Part shown: one piece after another, positions 1-6,514 of the stretch
How positions within the stretch are numbered: the first letter of the stretch is position 1
How the letters are laid out: the number at the start of each line of letters is the position of its first letter
DNA from: CAYOHY01 sp964403885
Lineage (GTDB): Bacteria; Actinomycetota; Coriobacteriia; Anaerosomatales; PHET01
DNA: 12,006 nt
Reading direction: 5' to 3'
NCBI GenBank assembly: GCA_964403885.1
Contig: CAYOHY010000051.1
Span: 1 to 12,006, forward strand
Program-made: the position numbers and the translations under genes
Notes under the pieces: generated by a model
Told to the model about the DNA's origin: nothing
Seen by the model: the letters and a program-made list of their open reading frames with translations, nothing else
Database searches by the model: none

Positions 1-863
1 TGAACCTCATCGGCATGCTCGTGGTCTTGGTGTACCTGCACCAGTCCTACTCGGGCGGGCTCGACGTGGCCGCCCAGAAGGCCGTCACGCTGCACGTGAC
101 CGCATGGGAAGCGCTCAACAAAGTTGCTGCCGATGAGTTCGGTCCGATGACCGATCCCACCTCGGCCCAGAAGTACGTCGACCAGATGAAGGCCCTCACG
201 GGCTCGGACTTCGGTCTGCTGATCGCCAAGTCCTCGCTCGACGAGGAGAAGTACGCGGCTGCACGCGAAGAGGCCGGGCTCCCCAACAACTGGAGCGAGC
301 GCGAGAACTACGTGCTCATCGCTTCCTCGGATGACGCGCAGGCTGACACGATGCAGCTGAACGCCGAGGCGGACTCACTGCCGGAGATCGGCAAGGTCGT
401 GGGCGTGGAGAACGGTGCCTGCTCCAAGACGTGCCACGGGGCCGTGTCCGGCTCGGGCGACTTCTGGAAGGTGCGCTGGAGCAAGGACTCCAACAGCCGC
501 GCGCACACCGTGTTCCCCGCCCTGGGCGAGGACGGCAAGACCATCGGCGTGGTCTACGGCATCGAGAACGTGTCCGAGCAGGCCAACGCGGCCCGTACCT
601 CTGTGGTGCGCACGGCGCTCGTCATCATCACCGGCCTCATCGCCGCCACGTTCATCATCGGCCTGCTGCTGAACTCGCTCGTCTTCAACCGCCTTGAGCG
701 CATGATCAAGAGCATGGAAGACATCTCGGTGCGAGTGGCCGGCGGCGACTTCGACGCGCACTTCGAGCCCGATGGAACCAACGACGAGATCGGCAAGTTC
801 GAGCAGTTCTTCGCCCGCTTCATGGACCTCGTGTCGGGCACCCTCAAGTCCCTCGTGAAGTAG
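1..863 (+). CDS. Membrane-anchored haem-sensor-like protein, DUF3365/Tll0287-like plus HAMP (5' end outside window)
   Basis: Partial gene: the reading frame is open to the left edge, and the first in-window Met (base 15) lies inside what looks like the first membrane segment, so the true start is probably upstream. Numbering from that Met, residues 1-12 are hydrophobic. Residues 13-195 form an extracytoplasmic domain with C136, C140 and H141 (CSKTCH), a CX3CH motif like the covalent haem-c attachment motif. This layout matches the DUF3365/Tll0287-like sensor domain, which has a PAS-like fold. Residues about 199-222 are a second membrane helix and 223-275 a HAMP linker (GGDFD, DEIGKFEQFF). The protein ends at residue 282, right after HAMP, with no kinase, cyclase or methyl-accepting domain. 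A partner encoded upstream may supply the output. The HAMP and membrane calls are firm; haem binding is inferred from the motif. Confidence 0.75.
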   Translation, partial: NLIGMLVVLVYLHQSYSGGLDVAAQKAVTLHVTAWEALNKVAADEFGPMTDPTSAQKYVDQMKALTGSDFGLLIAKSSLDEEKYAAAREEAGLPNNWSERENYVLIASSDDAQADTMQLNAEADSLPEIGKVVGVENGACSKTCHGAVSGSGDFWKVRWSKDSNSRAHTVFPALGEDGKTIGVVYGIENVSEQANAARTSVVRTALVIITGLIAATFIIGLLLNSLVFNRLERMIKSMEDISVRVAGGDFDAHFEPDGTNDEIGKFEQFFARFMDLVSGTLKSLVK

Positions 864-886
864 CTCGCAACCCCATCGCATCATCC

Positions 887-921
887 GGGGCCGGCGCCAC
901 AAGGTGCCGGCCCCGCCATTT
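887..921 (+). terminator. Intrinsic terminator of the haem-sensor gene
   Basis: A 12-bp GC-rich stem (887-898 pairing with 903-914, one G-U wobble) with a 4-nt ACAA loop is followed within a few bases by ATTTT. It lies 23 bp after the stop codon and separates the sensor gene from the FKBP gene. Confidence 0.85.
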
Positions 922-968
922 TGGGCAAGGTATGCGCTAGAGTGTGGCACCAAGACCCCATCAGCCCG

Positions 969-974
969 AGGAGG
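969..974 (+). promoter_or_regulatory. Ribosome binding site deciding the FKBP start
   Basis: AGGAGG, the full consensus, lies 5 nt before ATG 980. This makes 980 the start rather than the in-frame ATG at 944, which has no such site and would add 12 residues unlike FKBP N-termini. Confidence 0.8.
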
Positions 975-979
975 CTCAC

Positions 980-1429
980 ATGGTTCCCAAGGACGGCGAT
1001 ACCGTTCGCGTGCATTACCGCGGCACGCTCACCGATGGCACGGAGTTCGACAGCAGCGAGGGCCGCGCGCCCCTCGAGTTCGAGGTGGGCTCCGGCTCGG
1101 TCATCCCCGGCTTCGATGCCGCGGTTCGTGACCTCGAGCCCGGCGCGAAGACCACGGTGAGCATCCCTTGCGCCGAGGCATACGGCGATCGCATGGACGA
1201 AGCGATCCAGGAGTTCCCGCGCGAGGCGTTTGGCGACGAGACCCCTGAGGTCGGCTGGACCGTCGAACTCGCCGGCCCCGGCGGTCAGCGCATGGCCGCC
1301 GCGATCGCCGAGGTGGGCGACGAGATGGTGACCCTCGACTTCAACCACCCGCTCGCAGGCCAGGATCTGGTCTTCGAGATCGAGCTGGTCGAGATCGTCG
1401 ACAACGGCCCCAAGCTGATCATCCCGTAG
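980..1429 (+). CDS. SlyD-like FKBP-type peptidyl-prolyl cis-trans isomerase
   Basis: A 149-residue cytoplasmic prolyl isomerase and chaperone of the SlyD type, which catalyses cis-trans isomerisation of X-Pro bonds during folding. FKBP elements are visible: VHYRGTLTDGTEFDSS (residues 11-26, with the conserved Tyr and Phe-Asp), GSVIPGFDAAV (39-49, binding-pocket Val-Ile), EAYGD (66-70), then an insert-in-flap region at about 70-120, and the SlyD-type signature DFNHPLAGQDLVFEIEL (120-136). The C-terminus stops at residue 149 without the His/Cys/Asp-rich metal-binding tail of E. coli SlyD, so a nickel-donor role is unlikely. There is no signal peptide. It is a single-gene unit with terminators on both sides. 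Confidence 0.92.
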   Translation: MVPKDGDTVRVHYRGTLTDGTEFDSSEGRAPLEFEVGSGSVIPGFDAAVRDLEPGAKTTVSIPCAEAYGDRMDEAIQEFPREAFGDETPEVGWTVELAGPGGQRMAAAIAEVGDEMVTLDFNHPLAGQDLVFEIELVEIVDNGPKLIIP

Positions 1430-1451
1430 CACGCGTCTCAGCACGGCATAC

Positions 1452-1492
1452 AACAGGGCCCCGACCTGATGGTCGGGGCCCTGTTCTGTTTC
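1452..1492 (+). terminator. Intrinsic terminator after the FKBP gene
   Basis: A perfect 15-bp stem (1452-1466 with 1471-1485) and TGAT loop are followed by CTGTTTCT. It also lies 3 bp beyond the 3' end of the convergent tRNA gene, so it could stop transcription from both sides, although the minus-strand side has only a weak T-run. Confidence 0.88.
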
Positions 1493-1494
1493 TA

Positions 1495-1580
1495 TGGTGC
1501 GGGTGAGAGGAGTTGAACCTCCACGGGGTTGCCCCCACATGGACCTGAACCATGCGCGTCTGCCATTCCGCCACACCCGC
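1495..1580 (-). tRNA. tRNA-Leu, anticodon CAG
   Basis: Read on the minus strand from 1580. The acceptor GCGGGTG pairs with CACCCGC, followed by discriminator A and an encoded CCA (bases 1497-1495). The anticodon arm CATGG/CCATG encloses the 7-nt loop TTCAGGT, giving anticodon CAG, which reads CUG leucine codons. A long variable arm (GGGG-CAA-CCCC) is typical of class II tRNA-Leu, and the T arm has GGTTCAACTCC with one G-U pair at its base. All arms close, so it should be functional. CUG is a very common codon in this GC-rich genome. Confidence 0.97.
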
Positions 1581-1593
1581 GTAGCGAGACCGA

Positions 1594-1622
1594 ATGATAA
1601 CACTGCATGGAGCACGACGAAA
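1594..1622 (-). promoter_or_regulatory. Possible promoter of tRNA-Leu
   Basis: On the minus strand TATCAT (bases 1599-1594) is a 4/6 match to the -10 consensus and lies 13 bp before the mature tRNA 5' end, a common spacing. The -35 position at a 17-bp spacer (TTTCGT, 1622-1617) is poor, so only the -10 is supported. Confidence 0.35.
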
Positions 1623-1629
1623 GAGCCGA

Positions 1630-1644
1630 GATTCCTGGAATCTT
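1630..1644. repeat. 15-bp palindrome upstream of the tRNA-Leu gene
   Basis: AGATTCC-T-GGAATCT is a perfect inverted repeat with 7-bp arms and a 1-bp centre. It lies in the 138-bp gap between the tRNA and the small membrane-protein gene, about 50 bp upstream of the tRNA 5' end. It is too small and T-poor for a terminator. It could be a protein-binding site or chance. I see nothing else in this gap. Confidence 0.4.
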
Positions 1645-1718
1645 GTGGCCCCTTAGGCGACCCGTATCCGGCCCGACAATCTGCGCCCGGACGCTCCCCT
1701 GCTCCGCACGCCCGCCGC

Positions 1719-2162
1719 TCACACACCCACCGGGTGTCGCCCGTGTGGACCGGCGCCTCGTCCGCGCATGTCTCGGAACAGGTCGCGCAGCAACAGTGCC
1801 GCGCCGGCGAGCATCGCCATCATCCCCGAGATGTACGCCGCGACGATCACGACGGCGTAGCCAAACGCCCACGAGGGGTTCTGGTGCACCAGATCGCCGC
1901 CGCCCAAAAGGCCCAGAACCCACGCAGCCATCGCTGCGACGATCAGCGCCCCGCACGAGGTTCCCAGGCCCCACACGATCATCTTGATGCGGTCTCCCGC
2001 GCGGTACGCGGCCACGGCAAGCATCGCGCCGCCTGCAAGAACCACGGGGAAGAGGGTGCCGGGCATCAGCCAGTCTCCCGAACCCACCGAGAGCACCGAG
2101 AGCAACACACACACGGTTCCTGCAACCGCCAGAACCCGAGTCAGTGTGTCGGCACGCGACAT
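1719..2162 (-). CDS. Small polytopic membrane protein of unknown function
   Basis: A 147-residue protein that I do not recognise. Start ATG 2162 is chosen because GGGGAGG (bases 2177-2171) lies 8 nt upstream; the GTG at 2171 overlaps that site and is less likely. Four hydrophobic segments are visible: about residues 10-30 (VLAVAGTVCVLLSVLSV), 37-53 (LFPVVLAGGAMLAVAAY), 59-84 (KMIVWGLG...AAWVLGLL) and 97-122 (FGYAVVIVAAYISGMMAML). Short loops separate them, and the C-terminal tail is basic and Arg/Gly-rich. No catalytic or binding motif is seen. It lies between the RND pump terminator and tRNA-Leu and is probably its own transcription unit. Codon use matches its neighbours. Confidence 0.75.
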   Translation of the reverse strand: MSRADTLTRVLAVAGTVCVLLSVLSVGSGDWLMPGTLFPVVLAGGAMLAVAAYRAGDRIKMIVWGLGTSCGALIVAAMAAWVLGLLGGGDLVHQNPSWAFGYAVVIVAAYISGMMAMLAGAALLLRDLFRDMRGRGAGPHGRHPVGV

Positions 2163-2170
2163 GGCCAACA

Positions 2171-2177
2171 CCTCCCC
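2171..2177 (-). promoter_or_regulatory. Ribosome binding site of the small membrane-protein gene
   Basis: GGGGAGG on the minus strand, 8 nt before ATG 2162. It decides between ATG 2162 and the overlapping upstream GTG at 2171. Confidence 0.7.
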
Positions 2178-2203
2178 ACGCTAGAGTCCCTACCCCAAAC
2201 GCA

Positions 2204-2236
2204 CGCAGGGCCCTCGGTTTTGGCGAGGGCCCTGCG
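2204..2236 (-). terminator. Terminator of the marR-RND operon
   Basis: A perfect 13-bp stem (2204-2216 with 2224-2236) and 7-nt loop lie 37 bp beyond the stop codon of the transporter gene. The minus-strand sequence after the stem (TGCGTTTGG) has only a short T-run, so termination may be incomplete. Confidence 0.75.
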
Positions 2237-2272
2237 ATTCACAACCGTGTGCGCCCGTGCGGACGCTGGAGA

Positions 2273-5200
2273 CTACGCGCCTTCAGGAGCCAGGTCGTCC
2301 TCGGCGGTGGGGTGGCCAAAGATGCGCTCCTTGCCGCCTTCGAGCAGGTCGTAGGCGACCGGCACGACGATGAGCGTGAGCAGCGTCGAGGTGGTCAGAC
2401 CACCGATGACGATGACCGCGAGCGACTGGCTGATGAGCGCGCCTTCGGCGAAGCCCGAGGCGAGCGGCGCGAGCGCCATGATGGTGGCGACGGCGGTCAT
2501 CAGGATGGGCCGCATACGGGTCGAGCCGGCCTCGAGCAGGGCCTCATGGCGGGCCATGCCCTGACGACGCTTCTGCTGCACGCGATCCACGAGCACGATC
2601 GCGTTGGTGACCACGATTCCGATGAGCATGAGCGCACCGATCATCGCGGGGATGTCGAGCGGCACGCCGGCGACCAGCAGGCCGATGAGACCACCCACGA
2701 CGGCGAGCGGCAGCGACATCATGATCGCGAGCGGGGCCACGGCCTCGCCGAAGGCGATGATCATGACCAGGTACACGGCGCCGATGGCGATGAGCATCGC
2801 GATGCCCAGCTGCGAGAACGACTCGTTCATCTGCTCGGCGGCACCGGAGGTCTCGGTCTTGACGCCCTCGGGGAGTTTGAGGGTGGCGAGCTTGGCGTTG
2901 ACGGCCTTGATGACGGCGCCCGAGTCACGCTCGGTGATGCGGCCGCTGACCGCGGCGTACTGCTCGCCGTCACGGGTGAGCACCGCGACCGGCGAGCCCG
3001 TCTCTTCCACCTTCGCGATCTTGGAGAGCGTGATGTTCTTGCCCAGGGGCGTGGTGAGCTCGAGCTTCTTCATCTCCGTGGCGCGATCGAGCGGATCGAG
3101 CGCGAGGGCGTAGACCACATCGGTGGGCTTGCCGGCGATCTTGATCGTGCCCGCCTTCTGCTCGGCGACGAAACCGCGCACCGTGCCGGCGACCATGGCC
3201 GCGTTCAGGCCGTACGACGCCGCCTTGTCCTGGTCGACGCTGACCACGAGCTGCTTGCGGCTCGTGCCCAGGTTGCTCTCGACGTTCTCGAGGCCCTTGG
3301 TGCTCTTGAGCGCCTCCTCGACCGTCTTGGACGCCGAGCGGATGTCGGCCATGCTGTTGCCCGTGATGACGATGTCGAGCGCGCTGTTGGTGCCGGAGCT
3401 GTCGACGCGCTGGAACACGATCTGCGCGCCGTTCTTGGTGAGCGGCTCGGTCTCCTTCTGGAGGGCGGCGATGAGCGTGTCGGTCTTGGCGTTGTTGTCG
3501 AGCTTGACGAAGGTGTTCGCCGTGTTGGCGCCGCCAAGGCCGCCCGACATGTCGACGCTCGTGTTGCTCGCGCCAACGGTACTCGTGTAGAGCTCGACCG
3601 ACTTCTGCTTGGCAAGCGCCTTCTCGATACCGCGAACGGCGCGGTCCACCTCGGTGGACTTGGTGCCGTCGGGGTACTTCACCTCGACCTGGATGTACTT
3701 CTCCTTGGTCTCGGGCACGAAGCCGGTGCCGATCATCGGGATGAGGGCGAGCGATCCCACGAACAGCGCCACGGCAGCCGCGACCACGATCCAGCGGTGG
3801 TCGAGCGCCCAAGTCAGCGCCGTGCGATAGAAGCGCAGCGTCTTGGAGTCCTCGCTGTGCGTCGCGGGCACCTTGGCCTTGAGCAGGAACCACTTGGCCA
3901 TGAGCGGCACGATCGAGACTGCCACGATGAGCGAAGCGAGCAGTGACAGCGCGACGGTGATCGCGAAGGGCAAGAAGATCTTGCCGATGACGCCGGTCAC
4001 GAGGCCCAGCGGCAGGAACACCGCGACGGTGGTGAGCGTCGAGGACGTGATGGCCGAGGAGACCTCGGAGGTCGCCTTGCGCACGAGCTCAGCGTTGGGC
4101 GTCTCGCCCTTCTGCAGGTGACTGAATATGTTCTCGATGACGACGATCGAGTCGTCGACCACTCGACCGATAGCGACCGTCAGACCGCCCAGGGTCATCA
4201 CGTTGAGCGTGACACCCGAGAAGCGCAGGAACACCATCGCGATCAGGATGGAGAGCGGGATCGAGATCGCCGCGATGATCGTGGCGCGCCAGTTGCGCAG
4301 GAACAGCAGAATCACGATGATCGCGAACAGCGCGCCCAGCATGCCCTCGCGGAACATGCCCTCGACCGACGCGTTGATGCCCACGCTGGCGTCGTAGACC
4401 ACCTTGACGGTGGAACCGGCGGGCATCTCCTTCTCGAGGCGCTTCATCTCGTCTTGAACGGCGTTCGAGACGTCGACGGTGTTGGCGTCTTGCGACTTCA
4501 CGATGTCGATGAGCGCGGCGGGGCTGCCGTTGGCGCGAGAACCCACGGCGCCTTCGACCGGCGCGTAGGTGATGTCGGCGACATCCGAGAGCTTGACCAT
4601 GGTGATCTTGGCCTCGGGCGTCTTGGAGGAACCGCTCTTGGGAGCGGAAAGCGAACCGCCGCCGCTGGGCATCGACATGCCGGTGGAGCCGCCGGTCTGC
4701 TGCTTGGACTGCGCCATCAGCTTCTTCTGCGACGCGGTGACCTGCGCCTGCATGCCGTCGATCGCCTGCTGCATCCCGGGGATGGCCTGGGTCTCGATGT
4801 AGGTGATCTGACCCTGAAGCTGCTGATACTGCGGGGTGGTGGTGTCGGGCATCGAAGCCGCGGCGGCCTTGAGCTGCGGCAGCGTGTCGTACTTGAGCGC
4901 GTACATCTGACCCTGAAGCTGCTGCATACCGTTGATGAGGCCGGCCTGCATGCCGATCTCACCGGTCGCCTGGCCCAGCTGGCCCATGCCGCTGCCCAGA
5001 GCCGAGAAGCCCTGGCCCATGCCCTGCGCGAGCGCGCCCATGCCCTTGCCCAGCGCACCCATGCCCTTGCCGATCTGGGCGAACGCATCGCCCATGATCT
5101 TGCCTTGGTTGGGATAGACGGCCACGCGGAAGTTCTCGACGTCCTTCACGGAGTCGATGGTGCCGCCCACGCGGATGGGCTCGGTGGACTTGCCAAGATC

Positions 5201-5851
5201 GACGGCGCCCACGGGGAACGAGAGGTTCGCGGCCTGGAGCTGCTGGACCACGGACTCGGCGGTGAGGCCCTCGTCCTTGAGGCGCTCGGGGTCGAGCTCG
5301 ATGCGGATGTTCGCGGGAGAGTCGGCGGCCAGACGCGCCTCGCCAACGCCCTCGACGCCCTGCAGGGCGGGCAGCACGCGGTCGCGCACGTCGCTGCGCA
5401 GCGCCTCGCCGGTGCCCTCGCCCAGGATCGCGATCTTCATGATCGGCGCTGAGCCAAAGGTGATGCGGCTCACCTTGGGGGCGATCGCGTTGTCCGGCAG
5501 CTTGACCGTCTGGATCGCCTTGGTCACGTTCTGCTCGGCCTTCTCCATGTCCTCGGAGAAGCTGAACTCGGTGACGACCATCGACACGGAGTCGTTGGAC
5601 TGGGCGCTGACGCGCTTGACGCCGGCGACGCCGCGAAGCGCCTGCTCCATGGGCTCGGTGACGTTGTCGTACACGTCACCGGGAGCGGCGCCCGGGTAGG
5701 GGGTGACGACTGCCACGACAGGAATGGAGATGTCGGGCATCGTCTCTTTCTTGAGCTGGAGCGCCGACCACAGTCCACCCGCGGTGATGAGCACCGCGAT
5801 CAGGATGATCGCCGCCGCGTTCTTGAGAGAGAATCGCGTGATCCGGTCCAT
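2273..5851 (-). CDS. RND-superfamily (HAE1/AcrB-type) efflux transporter with large central insert
   Basis: A 1192-residue proton-driven export permease of the inner membrane, closest in type to Gram-positive SwrC/YerP pumps, which export amphiphiles and drugs. N-terminal TM1 (residues 12-31) is followed by a porter domain (TPYPGAAPGDV; FGSAPIMKI). The TM2-TM6 block starts near 503 and carries GRVVDDSIVVIEN (562-574), the paired aspartates equivalent to the AcrB proton-relay pair. TM7 follows near 688-707, then a second porter domain, then TM8-TM12 with GIVVTNAIVLVDRV, where Thr replaces the Lys of AcrB, as I recall for Gram-positive homologues. Family members are about 1020-1060 residues; the excess is an insert at about 249-415. 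The gene starts 34 bp after the MarR stop codon, with only a weak RBS. No periplasmic adaptor or outer-membrane factor is encoded nearby, as expected without a conventional outer membrane. Substrate unknown. Confidence 0.93.
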   Translation of the reverse strand: MDRITRFSLKNAAAIILIAVLITAGGLWSALQLKKETMPDISIPVVAVVTPYPGAAPGDVYDNVTEPMEQALRGVAGVKRVSAQSNDSVSMVVTEFSFSEDMEKAEQNVTKAIQTVKLPDNAIAPKVSRITFGSAPIMKIAILGEGTGEALRSDVRDRVLPALQGVEGVGEARLAADSPANIRIELDPERLKDEGLTAESVVQQLQAANLSFPVGAVDLGKSTEPIRVGGTIDSVKDVENFRVAVYPNQGKIMGDAFAQIGKGMGALGKGMGALAQGMGQGFSALGSGMGQLGQATGEIGMQAGLINGMQQLQGQMYALKYDTLPQLKAAAASMPDTTTPQYQQLQGQITYIETQAIPGMQQAIDGMQAQVTASQKKLMAQSKQQTGGSTGMSMPSGGGSLSAPKSGSSKTPEAKITMVKLSDVADITYAPVEGAVGSRANGSPAALIDIVKSQDANTVDVSNAVQDEMKRLEKEMPAGSTVKVVYDASVGINASVEGMFREGMLGALFAIIVILLFLRNWRATIIAAISIPLSILIAMVFLRFSGVTLNVMTLGGLTVAIGRVVDDSIVVIENIFSHLQKGETPNAELVRKATSEVSSAITSSTLTTVAVFLPLGLVTGVIGKIFLPFAITVALSLLASLIVAVSIVPLMAKWFLLKAKVPATHSEDSKTLRFYRTALTWALDHRWIVVAAAVALFVGSLALIPMIGTGFVPETKEKYIQVEVKYPDGTKSTEVDRAVRGIEKALAKQKSVELYTSTVGASNTSVDMSGGLGGANTANTFVKLDNNAKTDTLIAALQKETEPLTKNGAQIVFQRVDSSGTNSALDIVITGNSMADIRSASKTVEEALKSTKGLENVESNLGTSRKQLVVSVDQDKAASYGLNAAMVAGTVRGFVAEQKAGTIKIAGKPTDVVYALALDPLDRATEMKKLELTTPLGKNITLSKIAKVEETGSPVAVLTRDGEQYAAVSGRITERDSGAVIKAVNAKLATLKLPEGVKTETSGAAEQMNESFSQLGIAMLIAIGAVYLVMIIAFGEAVAPLAIMMSLPLAVVGGLIGLLVAGVPLDIPAMIGALMLIGIVVTNAIVLVDRVQQKRRQGMARHEALLEAGSTRMRPILMTAVATIMALAPLASGFAEGALISQSLAVIVIGGLTTSTLLTLIVVPVAYDLLEGGKERIFGHPTAEDDLAPEGA
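4607..5107 (-). other. Insert of about 165 residues in the first porter domain of the RND pump
   Basis: The segment covers residues 249-415, between FRVAVYPN and ITMVKLSDVADITYAP, which are adjacent in ordinary RND pumps. It has three parts: a Gly/Met-rich repeat (261-300, GKGMGAL units), a helical Gln/Ala/Met-rich part that could form a coiled coil (301-383, GMQQLQGQM, GMQQAIDGMQAQ), and a Ser/Gly/Pro-rich linker (386-413). It resembles the small-residue repeats in the extracytoplasmic regions of MMPL and YhgE/Pip-type proteins; this is my impression from pattern, not a search. Confidence 0.75.
4952..5071 (-). repeat. Gly-Met heptad repeats within the RND insert
   Basis: Two exact GKGMGAL heptads (residues 261-274, bases 5071-5030) are encoded by near-identical 21-bp units. 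They are followed by decayed copies (AQGMGQG, GSGMGQL) to about residue 300. The near-identical DNA suggests recent expansion of the tandem unit. Confidence 0.7.
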
Positions 5852-5885
5852 CGGTTCGTTCTCGCTTTCGTTGAGCGGTCTGTGG

Positions 5886-6401
5886 CTAGACTCGTCCGTC
5901 GCTCATGGCGTCGAGCAGCTTGTGGTGCACGCCGATGAGTGAGCGGACGTCTTCTTCTGAGAGGACGGACAGGTAGCGACGCATAGCGACGCGTCGCGCC
6001 TCTTCCGCGGTATGCAACGCCACGCGGCCCTCTTGAGTGATGTGCACGAGGGTCACGCGACGATCGTCGTTATCGGTCTCGCGGGACAGCAGGCCGTCCT
6101 TCTCGAGCCCCGCGACCGCCGATGAGGCCGCCGGCGGCTTGACAGCCAGCAGCGACGCGATGTCGCCCATCTTGGTGGGGCCGTTCGCGTTCAAGTGCCT
6201 CAGCAGCAAGGCCTGCGGCATGGTGATCGAGTGAGGGCAACAGTCGGGACCCACGGCGCGCGACGCCATGAGGCGACCCAACCGCAACATGGCGTCGTCG
6301 AGCTCATCGAGCAGGTCGTCGGGCATCGAGTACCCGGAGCCGCTCGCGGCCTGGACGATCACCGCTTCTTCCTGAAGAGCAGTATCTTTCGATTCGTTCA
6401 T
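5886..6401 (-). CDS. MarR-family transcriptional regulator, probable local repressor of the RND pump
   Basis: A 171-residue winged-helix DNA-binding protein that should act as a dimer. ATG 6401 has GAGAGG 8 nt upstream. About 25 N-terminal residues precede the family core and look disordered. The recognition region (KMGDIASLLAVKPPAASSAVAGLEKDGL, residues 77-104) and wing (DNDDRRVTLVHIT, 110-122, with the conserved Asp-Arg) are clear, followed by the C-terminal dimerisation helices. C54 and C55 are adjacent just before the DNA-binding domain and could sense oxidants or electrophiles, as in other MarR proteins; this is inference. The gene is first in an operon with the RND transporter, and its promoter lies inside a long dyad, so autoregulation and control of the pump are likely. 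MarR repressors typically release DNA when a pump substrate binds. Confidence 0.9.
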   Translation of the reverse strand: MNESKDTALQEEAVIVQAASGSGYSMPDDLLDELDDAMLRLGRLMASRAVGPDCCPHSITMPQALLLRHLNANGPTKMGDIASLLAVKPPAASSAVAGLEKDGLLSRETDNDDRRVTLVHITQEGRVALHTAEEARRVAMRRYLSVLSEEDVRSLIGVHHKLLDAMSDGRV

Positions 6402-6405
6402 AATT

Positions 6406-6455
6406 CGCCTCTCGAATCATTTGACCGTCGAAATATATACGGTGATCGAGAGGCG
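6406..6455. promoter_or_regulatory. Long dyad over the marR promoter and RBS, probable MarR operator pair
   Basis: CGCCTCTCGAATCA (6406-6419) and TGATCGAGAGGCG (6443-6455) are inverted copies differing by one base deletion. Nested inside are ACCGT (6424-6428) and ACGGT (6439-6443). The distal arm lies in the -35/-10 spacer and the proximal arm includes the marR RBS. Because the distal arm is upstream of the expected transcription start, this is a DNA operator layout rather than an RNA hairpin. Confidence 0.65.
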
Positions 6456-6460
6456 GTCAA
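6432..6460 (-). promoter_or_regulatory. SigA-type promoter of the marR-RND operon
   Basis: Minus strand: TTGACC (bases 6460-6455, 5/6 to consensus), a 17-bp spacer, then TATATT (6437-6432, 5/6). The predicted start is near 6425, giving a 5' leader of about 25 nt. Such a strong promoter fits a gene held down by a repressor. Confidence 0.8.
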
Positions 6461-6472
6461 GCGGTGCAAGGA

Positions 6473-6504
6473 ACAGGGGCGCCCGGCGTGCGGGGCGCCC
6501 CTGT
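6473..6504 (-). terminator. Terminator of the DUF2089/YvlB-like operon
   Basis: A perfect 12-bp stem (6473-6484 with 6493-6504) with an 8-nt loop starts 11 bp beyond the stop codon of the YvlB-like gene. It is followed on the minus strand by TCCTTG, so the U-tract is weak. Confidence 0.7.
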
Positions 6505-6514
6505 CCGGTGAATG

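Noticed and set aside
921..943. Possible FKBP promoter (TTGGGC and TAGAGT)
   Set aside because: The two hexamers are only 11 bp apart, and no -35 lies at 16-18 bp. TAGAGT alone fits a loose -10 pattern but is too weak to annotate.
2179..2187. CGCTAGAGT repeated from upstream of the FKBP gene (935-943)
   Set aside because: A 9-bp match of the same orientation, but here no plus-strand gene follows. Probably chance.
2144..3946. 600-codon open frame on the plus strand
   Set aside because: It lies antisense to the RND gene, and its product is a low-complexity His/Asp/Arg/Gly-rich string typical of the complementary strand of a GC-rich gene. No RBS or domain.
4118..5452. 444-codon open frame on the plus strand
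   Set aside because: Also antisense to the RND gene with the same His/Asp/Arg-rich composition; the opposite strand encodes a clear transporter.
6406..6455. RNA hairpin or riboswitch masking the marR RBS
   Set aside because: The distal arm lies upstream of the predicted transcription start, so both arms would not be in one transcript from this promoter.
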